The position numbers and the translations under genes were made by a program. From positions 216,586 through 280,585 of the forward strand of contig NZ_SCNN01000008.1 in NCBI RefSeq assembly GCF_005503535.1: DNA of 64,000 nt, given 5' to 3'. Below, one piece after another: positions 1 to 9,700 of this stretch (its first letter is position 1; the number at the start of each line of letters is the position of its first letter). The notes below the pieces were generated by a model. It did no database searches. It saw only the letters and a program-made list of their open reading frames with translations, and was not told the origin of the DNA. This DNA comes from Mesorhizobium comanense (GTDB lineage Bacteria > Pseudomonadota > Alphaproteobacteria > Rhizobiales > Rhizobiaceae).

Positions 1-60
1 AGATGGCGCGAGACTATGATGCGCAGCTAAGGCAGTGCGGCAACTGACGCACGGCCTGCG

Positions 61-2391
61 TCAGTGCCGCCTTGTCGTATCCTTTGGCTTTGACACACCG
101 GTTTCTGAGACCTCGTCGCGGACTTCGTGGCGACGAGCTCGCATGCCAGCTTCGCCCTGCTCCACGGCGTCTCCGATCTGGTCGGCTTCCGCGCTGCTCG
201 TTTTGCCATGCGGCCGGTTGGGCTGCGTCCCGGCCAAACCCGGCGTGGTGCCGTGCGCATCACCAGGCACGCCCTCATGCGCGGCATGGTCCTTGTCGAA
301 CTTGATCACCGGCTCCATCTTGGCCAGCACGTCGTCGGCCAGCCAGCACAGGCTCATATGGCCGTCGCCGAGGTTCTTCACCGGCGGCACCTTGGTCTCG
401 CACAGATTGTCCGGCACCAGCTTCTTGTAGCCGCAGCGTGTCTGGAACGGGCAGCCGGAGGGCGGGTTCATCGCCGACGGGATGTCACCTTCGAGCACGA
501 TATGCTTCTTGACCACGCTGGTGTCGGCGATCGGGATCGCCGACAGGAGTGCCTCGGTATAGGGATGATAAGGCGGCGCGAAAATCTGGTCAGTCGTGCC
601 CTGTTCGACGATATAGCCGAGATACATGACGACGACGCGGTCGGCGATGTAGCGGACGACAGACAGATCGTGGCTGATGAACAGCATCGTTGTCTTGTTC
701 TTGCGCTGGATGTCCATCAGGAGTTCGGTGACAGCCGCCTGCACCGACACATCGAGCGCCGAGACCGGCTCGTCCGCCACCACAACCTTGGCATCGCCGG
801 CGAAGGCGCGCGCCACGCCGATGCGCTGCTTCTGGCCGCCCGACAGCTGGCGTGGCTTGCGCGTCTCGAACGCCCTGGGCAGCTTCACCAGATCGAGCAG
901 TTCCAGCATGCGCTTGCGCCGGTCGGCGACCGTCTTGCCGACATTGAACTTCTCCAGCGTGCGGATGATCTGCGAGCCGACCGAATGGCTGGGGTTCAGC
1001 GTATCGAACGGGTTCTGGAACACCATCTGGATTGACGACACGGTGTCGACGCTGCGGCTTTCGATGCCGGTCGACTGGATCTCCTTGTTGGCGAGCGTCA
1101 CGCTGCCGGAACTCGCGGTCTCGAGCCCGAGCAGCACCTTGGCCAGTGTCGACTTTCCGCAGCCGGATTCGCCGACGATGGCGACCGTTTCGGATTCGCG
1201 CGCCGTGAACGAGATCGTCTCGTTGGCTTTGACGACGCGGCCCTCGCTCGATCCGAACACCTCGCTGCCGCCGACCCTGTAGTATTTCCGCAGATCCTCG
1301 ATCTTGAGCACCGGCGCGCCGGGAAGCACCTTCTCGTTGACCTTCTTGGCACCGGGCGGCAGCGCCTCCCAGTCGATCTCGTTGAAGCGCACGCAGCGCG
1401 AGAAGTGACCTTCATGGCCGGCGACTTCGACCATCGGGATCTCGGCGGCGTTGCAGACGCCCTCGACGAAATGGTGGCAGCGCGGACCGAAATTGCAGCC
1501 CTTGGGCCGCTCGTGCGGCAGCGGCAGCTGCCCCGGGATCGAGATCAGCGGCCGCGAATTCTTGTCCGCGCCCGGCAGCGGGATCGAGCGGAACAGCCCT
1601 TGCGTGTAGGGATGGCGCATCCGGTCGAAGACATCCTTGATCTTGCCCGTCTCCACCGCCTCGCCCGAATACATCACGGTGATGCGGTCGCAGGTCTCCA
1701 GGATGAGGCCGAGATTGTGCGACACGAAGATCATCGAGGTGCCGAACTTCTCGCCAAGCCCCTTGACCAGTTCGACGATGCCCGCCTCCACCGTCACGTC
1801 GAGCGCCGTGGTCGGCTCGTCGAGCAGAAGCAATGCCGGCTTCGACAGCAGCGCCATGGCGATGACGATGCGCTGCTGCTGGCCGCCTGAGAGCTGGTGC
1901 GGATAGGAACGCATCATGCGCTCGGGATCGGGCAGCTTGACCGAGCGCACCATTTCGAGCGCGCGTTTGTAGGCCTCTTCCTTCGACACCTTGTCGTGGA
2001 TCAGCGGCACTTCCATCAGCTGCTGGCCGATCTTCATCGCCGGGTTCAGGCTCGCCATCGGCTCCTGGTAGATCATGGCGATCTTGTTGCCGCGGATGGA
2101 GCGAAGCTCGTCCTCGGACAGTTCGCCCATGTCCTTGCCCTGGAACTTGATCTTGCCGCCGACGATCTTCCCGATGTTGGAGAGGTCGCGCATGATGCCG
2201 AGCGACACGGTCGACTTGCCGCAGCCGGACTCACCGACGATGCCCATCGCCTCGCCCGGCATGACCGTGCAGGAAAAATCCATCACCGCCGGTATCTCGC
2301 CCTTGCGGGTGAAGAAGGAGATCGACAGGTTCTCGATCTCGATGATCGGCGCATTGGCCGGGTTTGCCGGATTTCGAACTGCCTCGTTCAT
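61..2391 (-). CDS. Fused dipeptide/oligopeptide ABC transporter ATPase (DppD-DppF type)
   Basis: This cytoplasmic protein should power import of peptides or a related ligand through the two permeases encoded just upstream. It has two complete ABC domains in tandem, whereas most family members are single-domain pairs. Domain 1 (about residues 15-290) has Walker A GESGCGKST, signature LSGGQQQR and Walker B LLLLDEPTTALD. Domain 2 (about 365-640) has GESGCGKST, LSGGQKQR and VVADEPVSALD. Each half ends in an oligo_HPY-type region with four cysteines (CNFGPRC and CPFQTRC plus two later Cys), the pattern of the Fe-S-like motif in DppD/OppD. A charged tail of about 75 residues follows, rich in Gly, Asp and Glu, which I do not recognise. 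I start at the ATG at 2391, with GGAG 7 nt upstream, rather than the in-frame TTG at 2403. It is the last gene of a four-gene minus-strand operon. Confidence 0.9.
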   Translation of the reverse strand: MNEAVRNPANPANAPIIEIENLSISFFTRKGEIPAVMDFSCTVMPGEAMGIVGESGCGKSTVSLGIMRDLSNIGKIVGGKIKFQGKDMGELSEDELRSIRGNKIAMIYQEPMASLNPAMKIGQQLMEVPLIHDKVSKEEAYKRALEMVRSVKLPDPERMMRSYPHQLSGGQQQRIVIAMALLSKPALLLLDEPTTALDVTVEAGIVELVKGLGEKFGTSMIFVSHNLGLILETCDRITVMYSGEAVETGKIKDVFDRMRHPYTQGLFRSIPLPGADKNSRPLISIPGQLPLPHERPKGCNFGPRCHHFVEGVCNAAEIPMVEVAGHEGHFSRCVRFNEIDWEALPPGAKKVNEKVLPGAPVLKIEDLRKYYRVGGSEVFGSSEGRVVKANETISFTARESETVAIVGESGCGKSTLAKVLLGLETASSGSVTLANKEIQSTGIESRSVDTVSSIQMVFQNPFDTLNPSHSVGSQIIRTLEKFNVGKTVADRRKRMLELLDLVKLPRAFETRKPRQLSGGQKQRIGVARAFAGDAKVVVADEPVSALDVSVQAAVTELLMDIQRKNKTTMLFISHDLSVVRYIADRVVVMYLGYIVEQGTTDQIFAPPYHPYTEALLSAIPIADTSVVKKHIVLEGDIPSAMNPPSGCPFQTRCGYKKLVPDNLCETKVPPVKNLGDGHMSLCWLADDVLAKMEPVIKFDKDHAAHEGVPGDAHGTTPGLAGTQPNRPHGKTSSAEADQIGDAVEQGEAGMRARRHEVRDEVSETGVSKPKDTTRRH

Positions 2392-2440
2392 GGGTCGCTC
2401 CAATCCTTGTTCTTTCGGCCGCCGGGTCGAAACCCGCGGA

Positions 2441-3598
2441 TCAGTCCTTCATCGATTGCTCACGCAGCGAGTCGGCGAGCAGGTTCAGTCCCAGCACGAA
2501 GCTCATCAGCGCGATCGTCGGCGGCAGCGCCGGATGGATGAAGGAGCGCAGCAGACGGCTGGCGTCCTTGATCGCCGTGCCCCAGTCCGGGCTCTCTGGC
2601 GCCAGGCCGAGGCCGAAATAGCCCAGCGTGCCGAGCAGGATGGTGGTGTAGCCGATGCGCAGGCAGGCATCGACGATGAGCGGACCGCGCGCATTGGGCA
2701 GGATCTCCCACAGCATGATGTACCAGGGCGATTCCCCGCGCGTCTGCGCCGCCGCCACATAGTCGCGCGTCTTGATGTCCATCGTCAGGCCGCGCACGAT
2801 GCGGAACACGCCGGGACTGGAGGCGAAAACCACCGCCACGAAGATGTTGAGCTGGTTGGGATCGATATGGACGATCTTCAGCGGGTCCTTGTCGAACACC
2901 AGGCCGAGATAGATCCAGCCACCGATCAGCAGCGTCAGCCCGAGCAGGATGTAGATGCGGTCCGGCCGGTTCTTGTAGCGCGTCCAGAACAGCACGCAGA
3001 AGAAGATGATCGGGAAGAGGAAGAAGACGCCGGCCAGCGCGTAGGGGATGGGCGTGTCCATGATCCCCGGCGTGACCAGCAGGTAGAACAGCAGGATGAC
3101 CGGGAAAGCCAGCACCAGGTTGGCCAGGAACGACAGGATGGAATCGATCTTGCCGCCATAATAGCCGGCCGGCAGGCCGAGCGTGATGCCGACCATCAGC
3201 GCAAAGCCGGTCGCGGCCGGCGCGATGATCAGCACGATCTGGCTGCCATAGACCATGCGCGAAAAGACATCGCGCGCCAGCTTGTCGCCGCCGAAGAGAT
3301 AAGCGAGACCCGATTGCGGCTCGATGGCGCCGGGCAGCGTGTCCTTCATGATCGGGATCTGGCCGAGCGGATCGAAGGGCGAGATGGTGGAGGCAAAGAT
3401 CGCGGTGAACAGCCAGAACAGGCAGATGAAGACGCCTGCAATGCCGACGCCGCTGTCGAACAGCTGCCCATAGAGCGCGAGCTTCTTCTTGTAGATGAAG
3501 CTCGATCCCATGACGATGGCGAGCGCGACCCAGACCGGCCAGAAGCGCCAGAGCACTTCGAGGATGATGGCGGAGGCGCCGATATATTGAGCTTGCAT
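2441..3598 (-). CDS. Peptide-class ABC transporter permease (DppC-like)
   Basis: Inner-membrane permease of the binding-protein-dependent importer. The 385 residues hold several hydrophobic helices. The conserved cytoplasmic EAA-type loop lies in the second half (around TRGESPWYIMLWEILPNA), followed by the GTLGYFGLGLAPESPDWG stretch typical of DppC/OppC. It is longer than a usual DppC (about 300) because of an inserted hydrophobic segment around residues 170-240. The start has a strong GGGGGAGACGGGGT leader. It lies 13 bp downstream of the other permease gene and 49 bp upstream of the fused ATPase, so the three are probably co-transcribed. The substrate cannot be told from the permease alone. 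Confidence 0.88.
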   Translation of the reverse strand: MQAQYIGASAIILEVLWRFWPVWVALAIVMGSSFIYKKKLALYGQLFDSGVGIAGVFICLFWLFTAIFASTISPFDPLGQIPIMKDTLPGAIEPQSGLAYLFGGDKLARDVFSRMVYGSQIVLIIAPAATGFALMVGITLGLPAGYYGGKIDSILSFLANLVLAFPVILLFYLLVTPGIMDTPIPYALAGVFFLFPIIFFCVLFWTRYKNRPDRIYILLGLTLLIGGWIYLGLVFDKDPLKIVHIDPNQLNIFVAVVFASSPGVFRIVRGLTMDIKTRDYVAAAQTRGESPWYIMLWEILPNARGPLIVDACLRIGYTTILLGTLGYFGLGLAPESPDWGTAIKDASRLLRSFIHPALPPTIALMSFVLGLNLLADSLREQSMKD

Positions 3599-3611
3599 AC
3601 CCCGTCTCCCC

Positions 3612-4646
3612 CTACTGGACCCTAATGCGCGGATTGAGGAACGCGTAGCCGACGTCGGAAATGAGCTGCGTGATGAGCACGATGAACACCGAGACCAGCG
3701 AACAGCCCAGCAGAAGATCGATGTCGTTGTTGCCGGCCGCCTCGACCAGCGTGTAGCCGAAACCCTGGTAGCGGAACATGACTTCGACGATGACGACGCC
3801 GGTGAGCAGCCAGGGGAACTGCAGCATGATGACGGTGAACGGCGCGATCAGCGCATTGCGAAGCGCGTGCTTGACCACGACGTTGCCGAACGAAAGTCCC
3901 TTCAGCCGCGCGGTGCGGATATATTGCTGCGTCATCACCTCGACCATGGAGGCGCGCGTCATGCGCGCGATATAGCCGATGCCGTAGATGGCGAGCGTGA
4001 TCACCGGCAGCGTGAAATTGTAGAAGGTGATGCCTTGGCTGGCCGACGCGGCCGACCCGTTAAGCCACCCGAGCCACGAAGCGAAGATGACGGTGAAGAT
4101 AACGCCCGACACGTATTCAGGCGTCGCTGTCGAAGCGATCGAGGCGACCGACAGCACGCGGTCGGTGCGCGAACCCTCGCGCATGCCGGCCAGAATCCCG
4201 ATCAGCAGCGAGACCGGCACCATCACCCCCAGCACGCAGAGCATGAGGATGCCGGTGGCGCCGAGCGCCGGGAACAGCTTGGCGGCCACGGTAGTCTTGA
4301 ATTTGGTCGAACAGCCGAAATCGCCCTCGAGCACGCCCGAGAATGTCGGCGTCGTCGGGTCGTTGCAGAAGGAGAACCGCTGCGCCGGCTTGCCGGTCGC
4401 CGGATCCGTCACCGGCTGCTTGGGCAGGACGCCAAGCCACTGGCCGTAGCGGGCGAAGAAGTTCTGGCGATAGCCATGGTCGACCAGCCAGCTTTCGAGC
4501 TGTTCGGCCGATGTGTGCATTTCGGTCTGGCTGATCGCCAGCTTCTTCAGATTGGGTTCGAGATTGACGAGGAAGAAGACGACCAGCGTCAGGCACAGCA
4601 TCGTAAGCAGTATCGTGCCGATGCGTCTGATGATGAATGTGAACAT
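3612..4646 (-). CDS. Peptide-class ABC transporter permease (DppB-like)
   Basis: Partner permease of the importer, 344 residues. The N-terminus MFTFIIRRIGTILLTML is the typical DppB first membrane helix. A periplasmic loop follows (about residues 30-130) with a CxNDPTTPTF stretch and two Cys. Further helices follow, and the EAA-like loop is MTQQYIRTARLKGLSFGNVV near residue 230. The C-terminus LISDVGYAFLNPRIRVQ is also a DppB family mark. The start codon has a GGCAGGGGGG ribosome-binding site 5 nt upstream. It lies 150 bp downstream of the binding-protein gene, with two hairpins in the gap, and 13 bp before the second permease. Confidence 0.9.
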   Translation of the reverse strand: MFTFIIRRIGTILLTMLCLTLVVFFLVNLEPNLKKLAISQTEMHTSAEQLESWLVDHGYRQNFFARYGQWLGVLPKQPVTDPATGKPAQRFSFCNDPTTPTFSGVLEGDFGCSTKFKTTVAAKLFPALGATGILMLCVLGVMVPVSLLIGILAGMREGSRTDRVLSVASIASTATPEYVSGVIFTVIFASWLGWLNGSAASASQGITFYNFTLPVITLAIYGIGYIARMTRASMVEVMTQQYIRTARLKGLSFGNVVVKHALRNALIAPFTVIMLQFPWLLTGVVIVEVMFRYQGFGYTLVEAAGNNDIDLLLGCSLVSVFIVLITQLISDVGYAFLNPRIRVQ

Positions 4647-4717
4647 TGTGCCCCCCTGCCGGCCGGGTTGGGGTCAGATATGGTCAACCCTGTTTCGAAA
4701 AGCTTGTGACGTCACGC

Positions 4718-4784
4718 CGCCGCTGCATCTGTTGCAACGGCGACGATCCTTGCGGATACGAAGGGTTTGCACCCTTCGTATCCG
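4718..4784 (-). promoter_or_regulatory. Two intergenic hairpins between the binding-protein and permease genes
   Basis: Hairpin 1 (4754-4783) has perfect 13-nt arms, GGATACGAAGGGT and ACCCTTCGTATCC, around a TTGC loop. It lies 13 nt after the binding-protein stop codon in the direction of transcription. Hairpin 2 (4718-4742) pairs CGCCG-TGCA with TGCA-CGGCG across one mismatch. Neither is followed by a U-run, so I read them as 3' stabilising or attenuating structures of the kind known between malE and malF, rather than full terminators. They could explain high binding-protein and low permease expression. The pairing is seen in the sequence; the role is inferred. Confidence 0.55.
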
Positions 4785-4796
4785 TCAAGCCGTGGG

Positions 4797-6455
4797 TCAC
4801 GCCTGGTCGAGCCAGACCTTGCCGAAATCATGCTCGTAGGTGGGGTGCATCGAGTGGTTCTTCACCTCGGGCTTGATGTTGATGTAGAGCTTGCGCCAGT
4901 ACGGCTGGATGATGATGCCGGATTCCTGCAGCATCGTCTCGATATCCTTCATCACCACCTTGCGCTTTTCCGCATCGGCGATGCCAAGCGCCTCGTTGAC
5001 CTTCTTGTCGAAGTCCGGATTGGCGTAGGCCGTCTCGTTCCAGGCTTCGCCGGAGCGGTAGGCGATGGCGATGACCTGGATGCCCAGTGGACGCATGTTC
5101 CAGTTGGTTTCCGAGAACGGATACTTCGTCCAGTCGTTCCAGAAGGTCGAGCTCGGCAGCACGGTGCGCTTCACCTTGATGCCGGCCTCGCGCAGCTGGG
5201 CCGCGATCGCGTCCGTGGTGTTCTTGTGGTAGTCCTCGTCATTGCTGATCAGCTCGTGTTCGAAGTCGATCACGCCGGCTTCCGTCAGCATCTGCTTGGC
5301 CTTGGCGATATCGCGCTTGACCTCCGGCAGCTTGACATATTCCGGATGGATCGGCGCGACATGGTGGTTTTCGGCCGCTGTGCCGGCATTGCCGTAGCCG
5401 AGCTGCAGCACCACCGAATTGTCGACGGCCAGGCACATCGCCTGACGCACCTTCTGATCGCCATAGGGCTTGGCATTGACGTTGAAGCGCGAAACCACGG
5501 TGGCGGCCGTCACCACCTCGGAAACCGGCGCGCCGACGCCTTCGATGATCTTGACGTAGTCGGCGGTCGTCTCGTGGTTGGTCTGCACTTCGCCCGATTC
5601 GAAGGCCGACACCGTCGCGGCCGGATCGGTGCCGTAGTCGATGAACTCGACGCCGTCGAGGAAGGCTTCGCCCTGCCACCACTTGCCGGTGGTACGGCGC
5701 TTGTAGACCACCTTCTGGCCGACATCGTAGGAGACGAGTTCGAACGGTCCGGTGCCGATCGGGCAGTTCTTGAAGTTGGCGCCCTTCTCGTCGAAGGTCT
5801 TGTGCACGACCAGCGCCGGATAGTCGGTCAGGTTGGCGATGAGCGCGATGTCGGGCTTGGCGAGCTTCAGCTTGACCGTCATGTCGTCGACCTTGACGAT
5901 CGAGCCCTCGCTCAGTTTCTTGGTCTTCTCGTCGACCAGGCTGCCGAGGCGGCCGGGCATCGAATTGCCCGCCGCGTTCTTGTCGGCCCAGCGGGTGAAA
6001 TTGTAGATGACGTCGTCGGCGGTGAACTTGTCGCCATTGTTCCATTCGACGCCCGGCCGCACATGCAGCGTGTATTCGGTGGCGTCGTCGTTGATGTCCC
6101 AGCTCTCCAGGAGATAGGGCGCGAACGTATACTGGTGGGTGTACTTCACCAGCGGCTCAAGCGCCTGGCGTTCAGCATTGGCGATCTCAGACCAGTCGGC
6201 TGTGCGCGGATCCTTGGGGTCCTTGACGGACATCGCCACTTTCAGCACGCCGCCTTTCTTGCCCTGGACATCCTCGGCCTTGGCCGGGGTCGGGGCGGCA
6301 AGGCCGAGCAGGCCGTAAGCCATGGCCGTCGACGCGCCGAAGATGCTGGCGAGCGCCAGGAATTCGCGGCGATCGACCTTACCCGACTTGGCTTCTTCGG
6401 CCATGGCCAGGATGTGATTCGGAACGCTGTCGCCATTACTCTTGTAGATTGTCAT
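4797..6455 (-). CDS. Periplasmic substrate-binding protein of the peptide-class ABC importer
   Basis: Extracytoplasmic solute-binding protein family 5 (DppA/OppA-like), 552 residues, which captures the ligand for the importer encoded downstream. The N-terminus has a twin-arginine type signal: a [10 protein letters not shown] motif near residue 29, then a hydrophobic stretch and a PTPAKAE cleavage site near residue 60. Export of the folded protein by Tat is therefore likely. Family features include [20 protein letters not shown] near residue 130 and the C-terminal [15 protein letters not shown] segment. The start has a GGGAG site 6 nt upstream. It is the first gene of the operon. Family 5 also binds nickel, heme precursors and oligosaccharides, so a peptide substrate is only the default. 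Confidence 0.9.
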   Translation of the reverse strand: MTIYKSNGDSVPNHILAMAEEAKSGKVDRREFLALASIFGASTAMAYGLLGLAAPTPAKAEDVQGKKGGVLKVAMSVKDPKDPRTADWSEIANAERQALEPLVKYTHQYTFAPYLLESWDINDDATEYTLHVRPGVEWNNGDKFTADDVIYNFTRWADKNAAGNSMPGRLGSLVDEKTKKLSEGSIVKVDDMTVKLKLAKPDIALIANLTDYPALVVHKTFDEKGANFKNCPIGTGPFELVSYDVGQKVVYKRRTTGKWWQGEAFLDGVEFIDYGTDPAATVSAFESGEVQTNHETTADYVKIIEGVGAPVSEVVTAATVVSRFNVNAKPYGDQKVRQAMCLAVDNSVVLQLGYGNAGTAAENHHVAPIHPEYVKLPEVKRDIAKAKQMLTEAGVIDFEHELISNDEDYHKNTTDAIAAQLREAGIKVKRTVLPSSTFWNDWTKYPFSETNWNMRPLGIQVIAIAYRSGEAWNETAYANPDFDKKVNEALGIADAEKRKVVMKDIETMLQESGIIIQPYWRKLYINIKPEVKNHSMHPTYEHDFGKVWLDQA

Positions 6456-6487
6456 GACTAACTCCCATTGTTGGCTTTCCGCCGATT

Positions 6488-6633
6488 AACATTCCGCATC
6501 CAGGCCATGATGTCAAAGACGACATGGATTGGGAACATGTTAGCGAATGTGCAACTTTGGAAGGGGGGCGGTTCGCGTGATAGCGACAGTCTTGGCGCAA
6601 AATTGCTAGTGCGCCCAGATTCCGCCAGAATCT
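6488..6633 (-). promoter_or_regulatory. Putative promoter region of the peptide importer operon
   Basis: This lies in the 252-bp gap between tamB and the importer. On the minus strand a TTGACA box (6516-6511) stands 17 nt before AATGTT (6493-6488), a weak -10 match, about 35 bp before the start codon. Further upstream is an inverted repeat, AGATTC-N5-GAATCT (6617-6633), of a size suited to a dimeric regulator. No terminator with a U-run is visible after tamB. These are visual matches only. Confidence 0.3.
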
Positions 6634-6707
6634 CGCCAAGCGATTAAATTGATACATTTACGGAGGTTACGACAGCGCCAGCCCGGGCCATGGTGAGGGC
6701 CAGCCGG

Positions 6708-9700
6708 TCAATATTCCTTCTCGTAGAAGATGCCGCCCTTGGCCTCGCCAGCGTCGTTCGCCTCGCCGCGCAGCTTCACGCCCTTGCCGACATTGAGGTC
6801 GATCGTCGCCTTGCCCGATCCCGGCTTGTCGCCTTTCTGGATCGTCACATAGGTGCGGTCGTTGAGATATTTTCCGGCAGAGACCGCCGTGCCGCCCTGG
6901 TCGTCGGTGGTGACATCGAGGTCGTCGACGCCGATGGCACTGCGCAGGTTCTCCAGCAGCGACGTCGAGCCGCCGACGCCGGCCAGTTGCCCGGCCGCTT
7001 CGGCCAGCTGCGCGATCTGCAGCGGCGACAGATTCGACATCGAGCGCCCGAAGATCAGCTGCGCCAGCACCTCGTCCTCGGGCAGCGCCGGCACCGAGCT
7101 GAAGGTGAATTTCGGATTGGTCGCCTCGCCCGACACCACGATGGTGACCGTCGCGCTGGTGGTGGTCGTCGTCGCCGTCAGGTTGAGATAGGGCACCAGC
7201 GAGCCGGAGAAGCCGACCGTGCCTTCGGTGAAGGTCAGCCGCTTGCCCAGGATCGACAGCCGCCCGCGCTGCAGGGTGAAGGTGCCGACCGCCTGCGGCG
7301 ACGAGGCTGGGCCGGTCAGCCGGAGCGAGCCGCCGAGCTCGGCGTCGACGCCCCTGCCCTGGATGAAGATCTGGTTCGGCGCGTTGACGGTCACGTCCAG
7401 CGCCAGGCCACTGCCGCCGCCCTTGCCGCTGGTCGTCGCCGGGCGCAGAGCCTTGTCCTGCGCGCGCACGGACGCCGGCGCGTTCTTGTGCTTGACGTCG
7501 AGCGCCGAAAGCGAGCCGGGCAACTTGTCCGGAACGGTGACGACGGTCTTGGCGAGGTTGACGGTGCCGGAAATTGCCGGCGCCGACGCAAGCGGCCCCT
7601 TGATGGTCAGGTCGCCGCCCAGATTGGCCGTCACCACGCGCCCATCCGTATAGCGGCCGTCGGTGAGCTTGATGGACAGGTCCGCCGGAAAGCCCTGCGC
7701 CGGGTTGATCCCGACCGTGCCGCTGGCCGAAAGGCTGCCGCGCGTCGACAGCGTCCCGGTCAGCCGGTTGAGCCGCGCGACCCCGCCGCCGATCGAGACG
7801 TCGGCGGCGATATCGTTGACGGCAAGCCCGGAATTCGCGTCGACCAGCCGCGCGCCCGAGGTTTTGACGCTGCCGCCGATGACGGGCGACGTTGCCGGCC
7901 CGCGCACCTGGACATTGACATTGGCGGTTCCCGTCAGTGACAGGCCTTGCGCGGCGAGCTTGTCGGCGAGAAGACCGAAAGGCACCGCGCCATTGAAATC
8001 GAGCACCAGCGCAGGCGTACCCGCCATCGTCACGGTGCCGCCGCCCTTGAGGCCAAGTCCCGCCCCATCGCTCACATTGGCGTTGAAGGTCAGTTTGTTG
8101 GCGGCGAAAGTGCCTGAAGACGATACGTTGACCGCCCCGACGCCCGCTCCCCTGGTTTGCGACGTCTGGACACCGGACGCATCTATGTTGAAGGCCACCG
8201 ACGGATTGGCCGGCGCGCCGGTCACTTTGGCCGTGCCGGAAATGGAACCGGCGGCGTCGAGCCCTGGGGAGAAACCATTGGCGAGCGACATCGGCACGCG
8301 CGCCAGCGTCGCATTGATGTCGAGCGCCTGCCCGACCTTGCCGGTCACCGTCGCCGTACCACCGCCAAGGTTCAACACCAGCCGGTCGAGGGTGGTCGTG
8401 CCGTTGGCAATGCTGATCGTCGAGGCCTGGGCGATCGCCGCCTTGATGCCCTGCACGGTCGCATCCCCGGAGGCGAGCTCGATGGTCGTCGTACCGTTGG
8501 CCACCTTGACGCGGCCAGCCGCCCTGGCCGGAATGCCCTTGACTGTTGCGCCGCCGGAAAAGCCCGTCCAGTCGCCGTCGCGCTTGAGGTCGACGTCGAT
8601 GCCGCGAATATCCGTGCCGCCCGATGTGACGGTGTCCGCGCGCACCTTGCCGGAGATCACGGGCGCGACGAGATAGTTGGCGATCAACGCATCGACCGAA
8701 ACGGCTTTCGCCTGGAGGTCGCCACGCGTGATCGAAGCGGTGGTCGCCTTGACCGCAACCTGCGGGGCCTCACCATTCCTGATGAAGGCAATCGTGCCGC
8801 GCACATCACCTTCGGCCTTCTCCAGCGCCAGCGCGGCGAGCGGCCCGATGTCGGGCAGATCGAGCGCTATAGTGCCCTCGGGCACGAATTTTTCGTCCAG
8901 CGCCAGGTCGCCCGAGATCTTGTTCTTGCCAAGCGACAGAAGCAGCCCGTTGATGGCGCTCTTGCCGTTCGCCGTCGCAAGCACCGCATTGCCCTGGAGG
9001 GGCTGCCCCGCGACATTGCCGGTCAGTTGCACATTCGCGGCCGGGTTGGCTACGTCCGCCTTGCCGGTAGCGGTAAGCTTCAGGCCGGTGATCTCGCGTT
9101 CCGCCACCAGCAGCCGATCGCTGTTGACCGTCAGCGACAGGTCCGGCGCCATGGCTGGCCCCTGGGCGTTCAGCGCAAAGGCGATGGCGCCCTTGGCGTC
9201 CTTCGACAGCACCGAGATGTCGCCGAGCGCGCCAGTAACATCAGCCGCCACCTTGTTGTCGGCGAGGCTCGCCTGACCAGCCGCGTTCAGCGCTCCGGAA
9301 GCGAGTTTGAGGTCGTCGACCGTGATGCCGCCCTTGGGGTCGCGTTTCAGCGTGGCACTGATCTGGGCGCGTTCGCCCAGCATGCCGCGCACCGCGCCCG
9401 GCAAGGCTGACGAGGGCGCGTCCGCGTTCAGCTTGAGGTCGATGGTGCCGTCGCTCAGCGAGACATTGCCGGCAACCTGGCTGCTCAGCGCATCGCTCTT
9501 CAGCGAGCCGCTGTCGATGGCGACGCCGTCCGGGCTCAGCCTGGCGCTGAGCGCCGCCGTCACCTTGCCGGCGATCAGCGGCGCGATGGCGGGATTGTCG
9601 AGCCCGACCTTGTCCACCGACACCGTGCCCGAGACCGGGCCGGCGCGGTTCTTCAGGTCGAACGCATCCGAATGCAGGGCGAGGACCAGACCGTCCACCT

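Noticed and set aside
4767..6461. 564-codon plus-strand frame over the peptide-binding protein gene
   Set aside because: Antisense shadow; the minus-strand gene has a Tat signal and family motifs.
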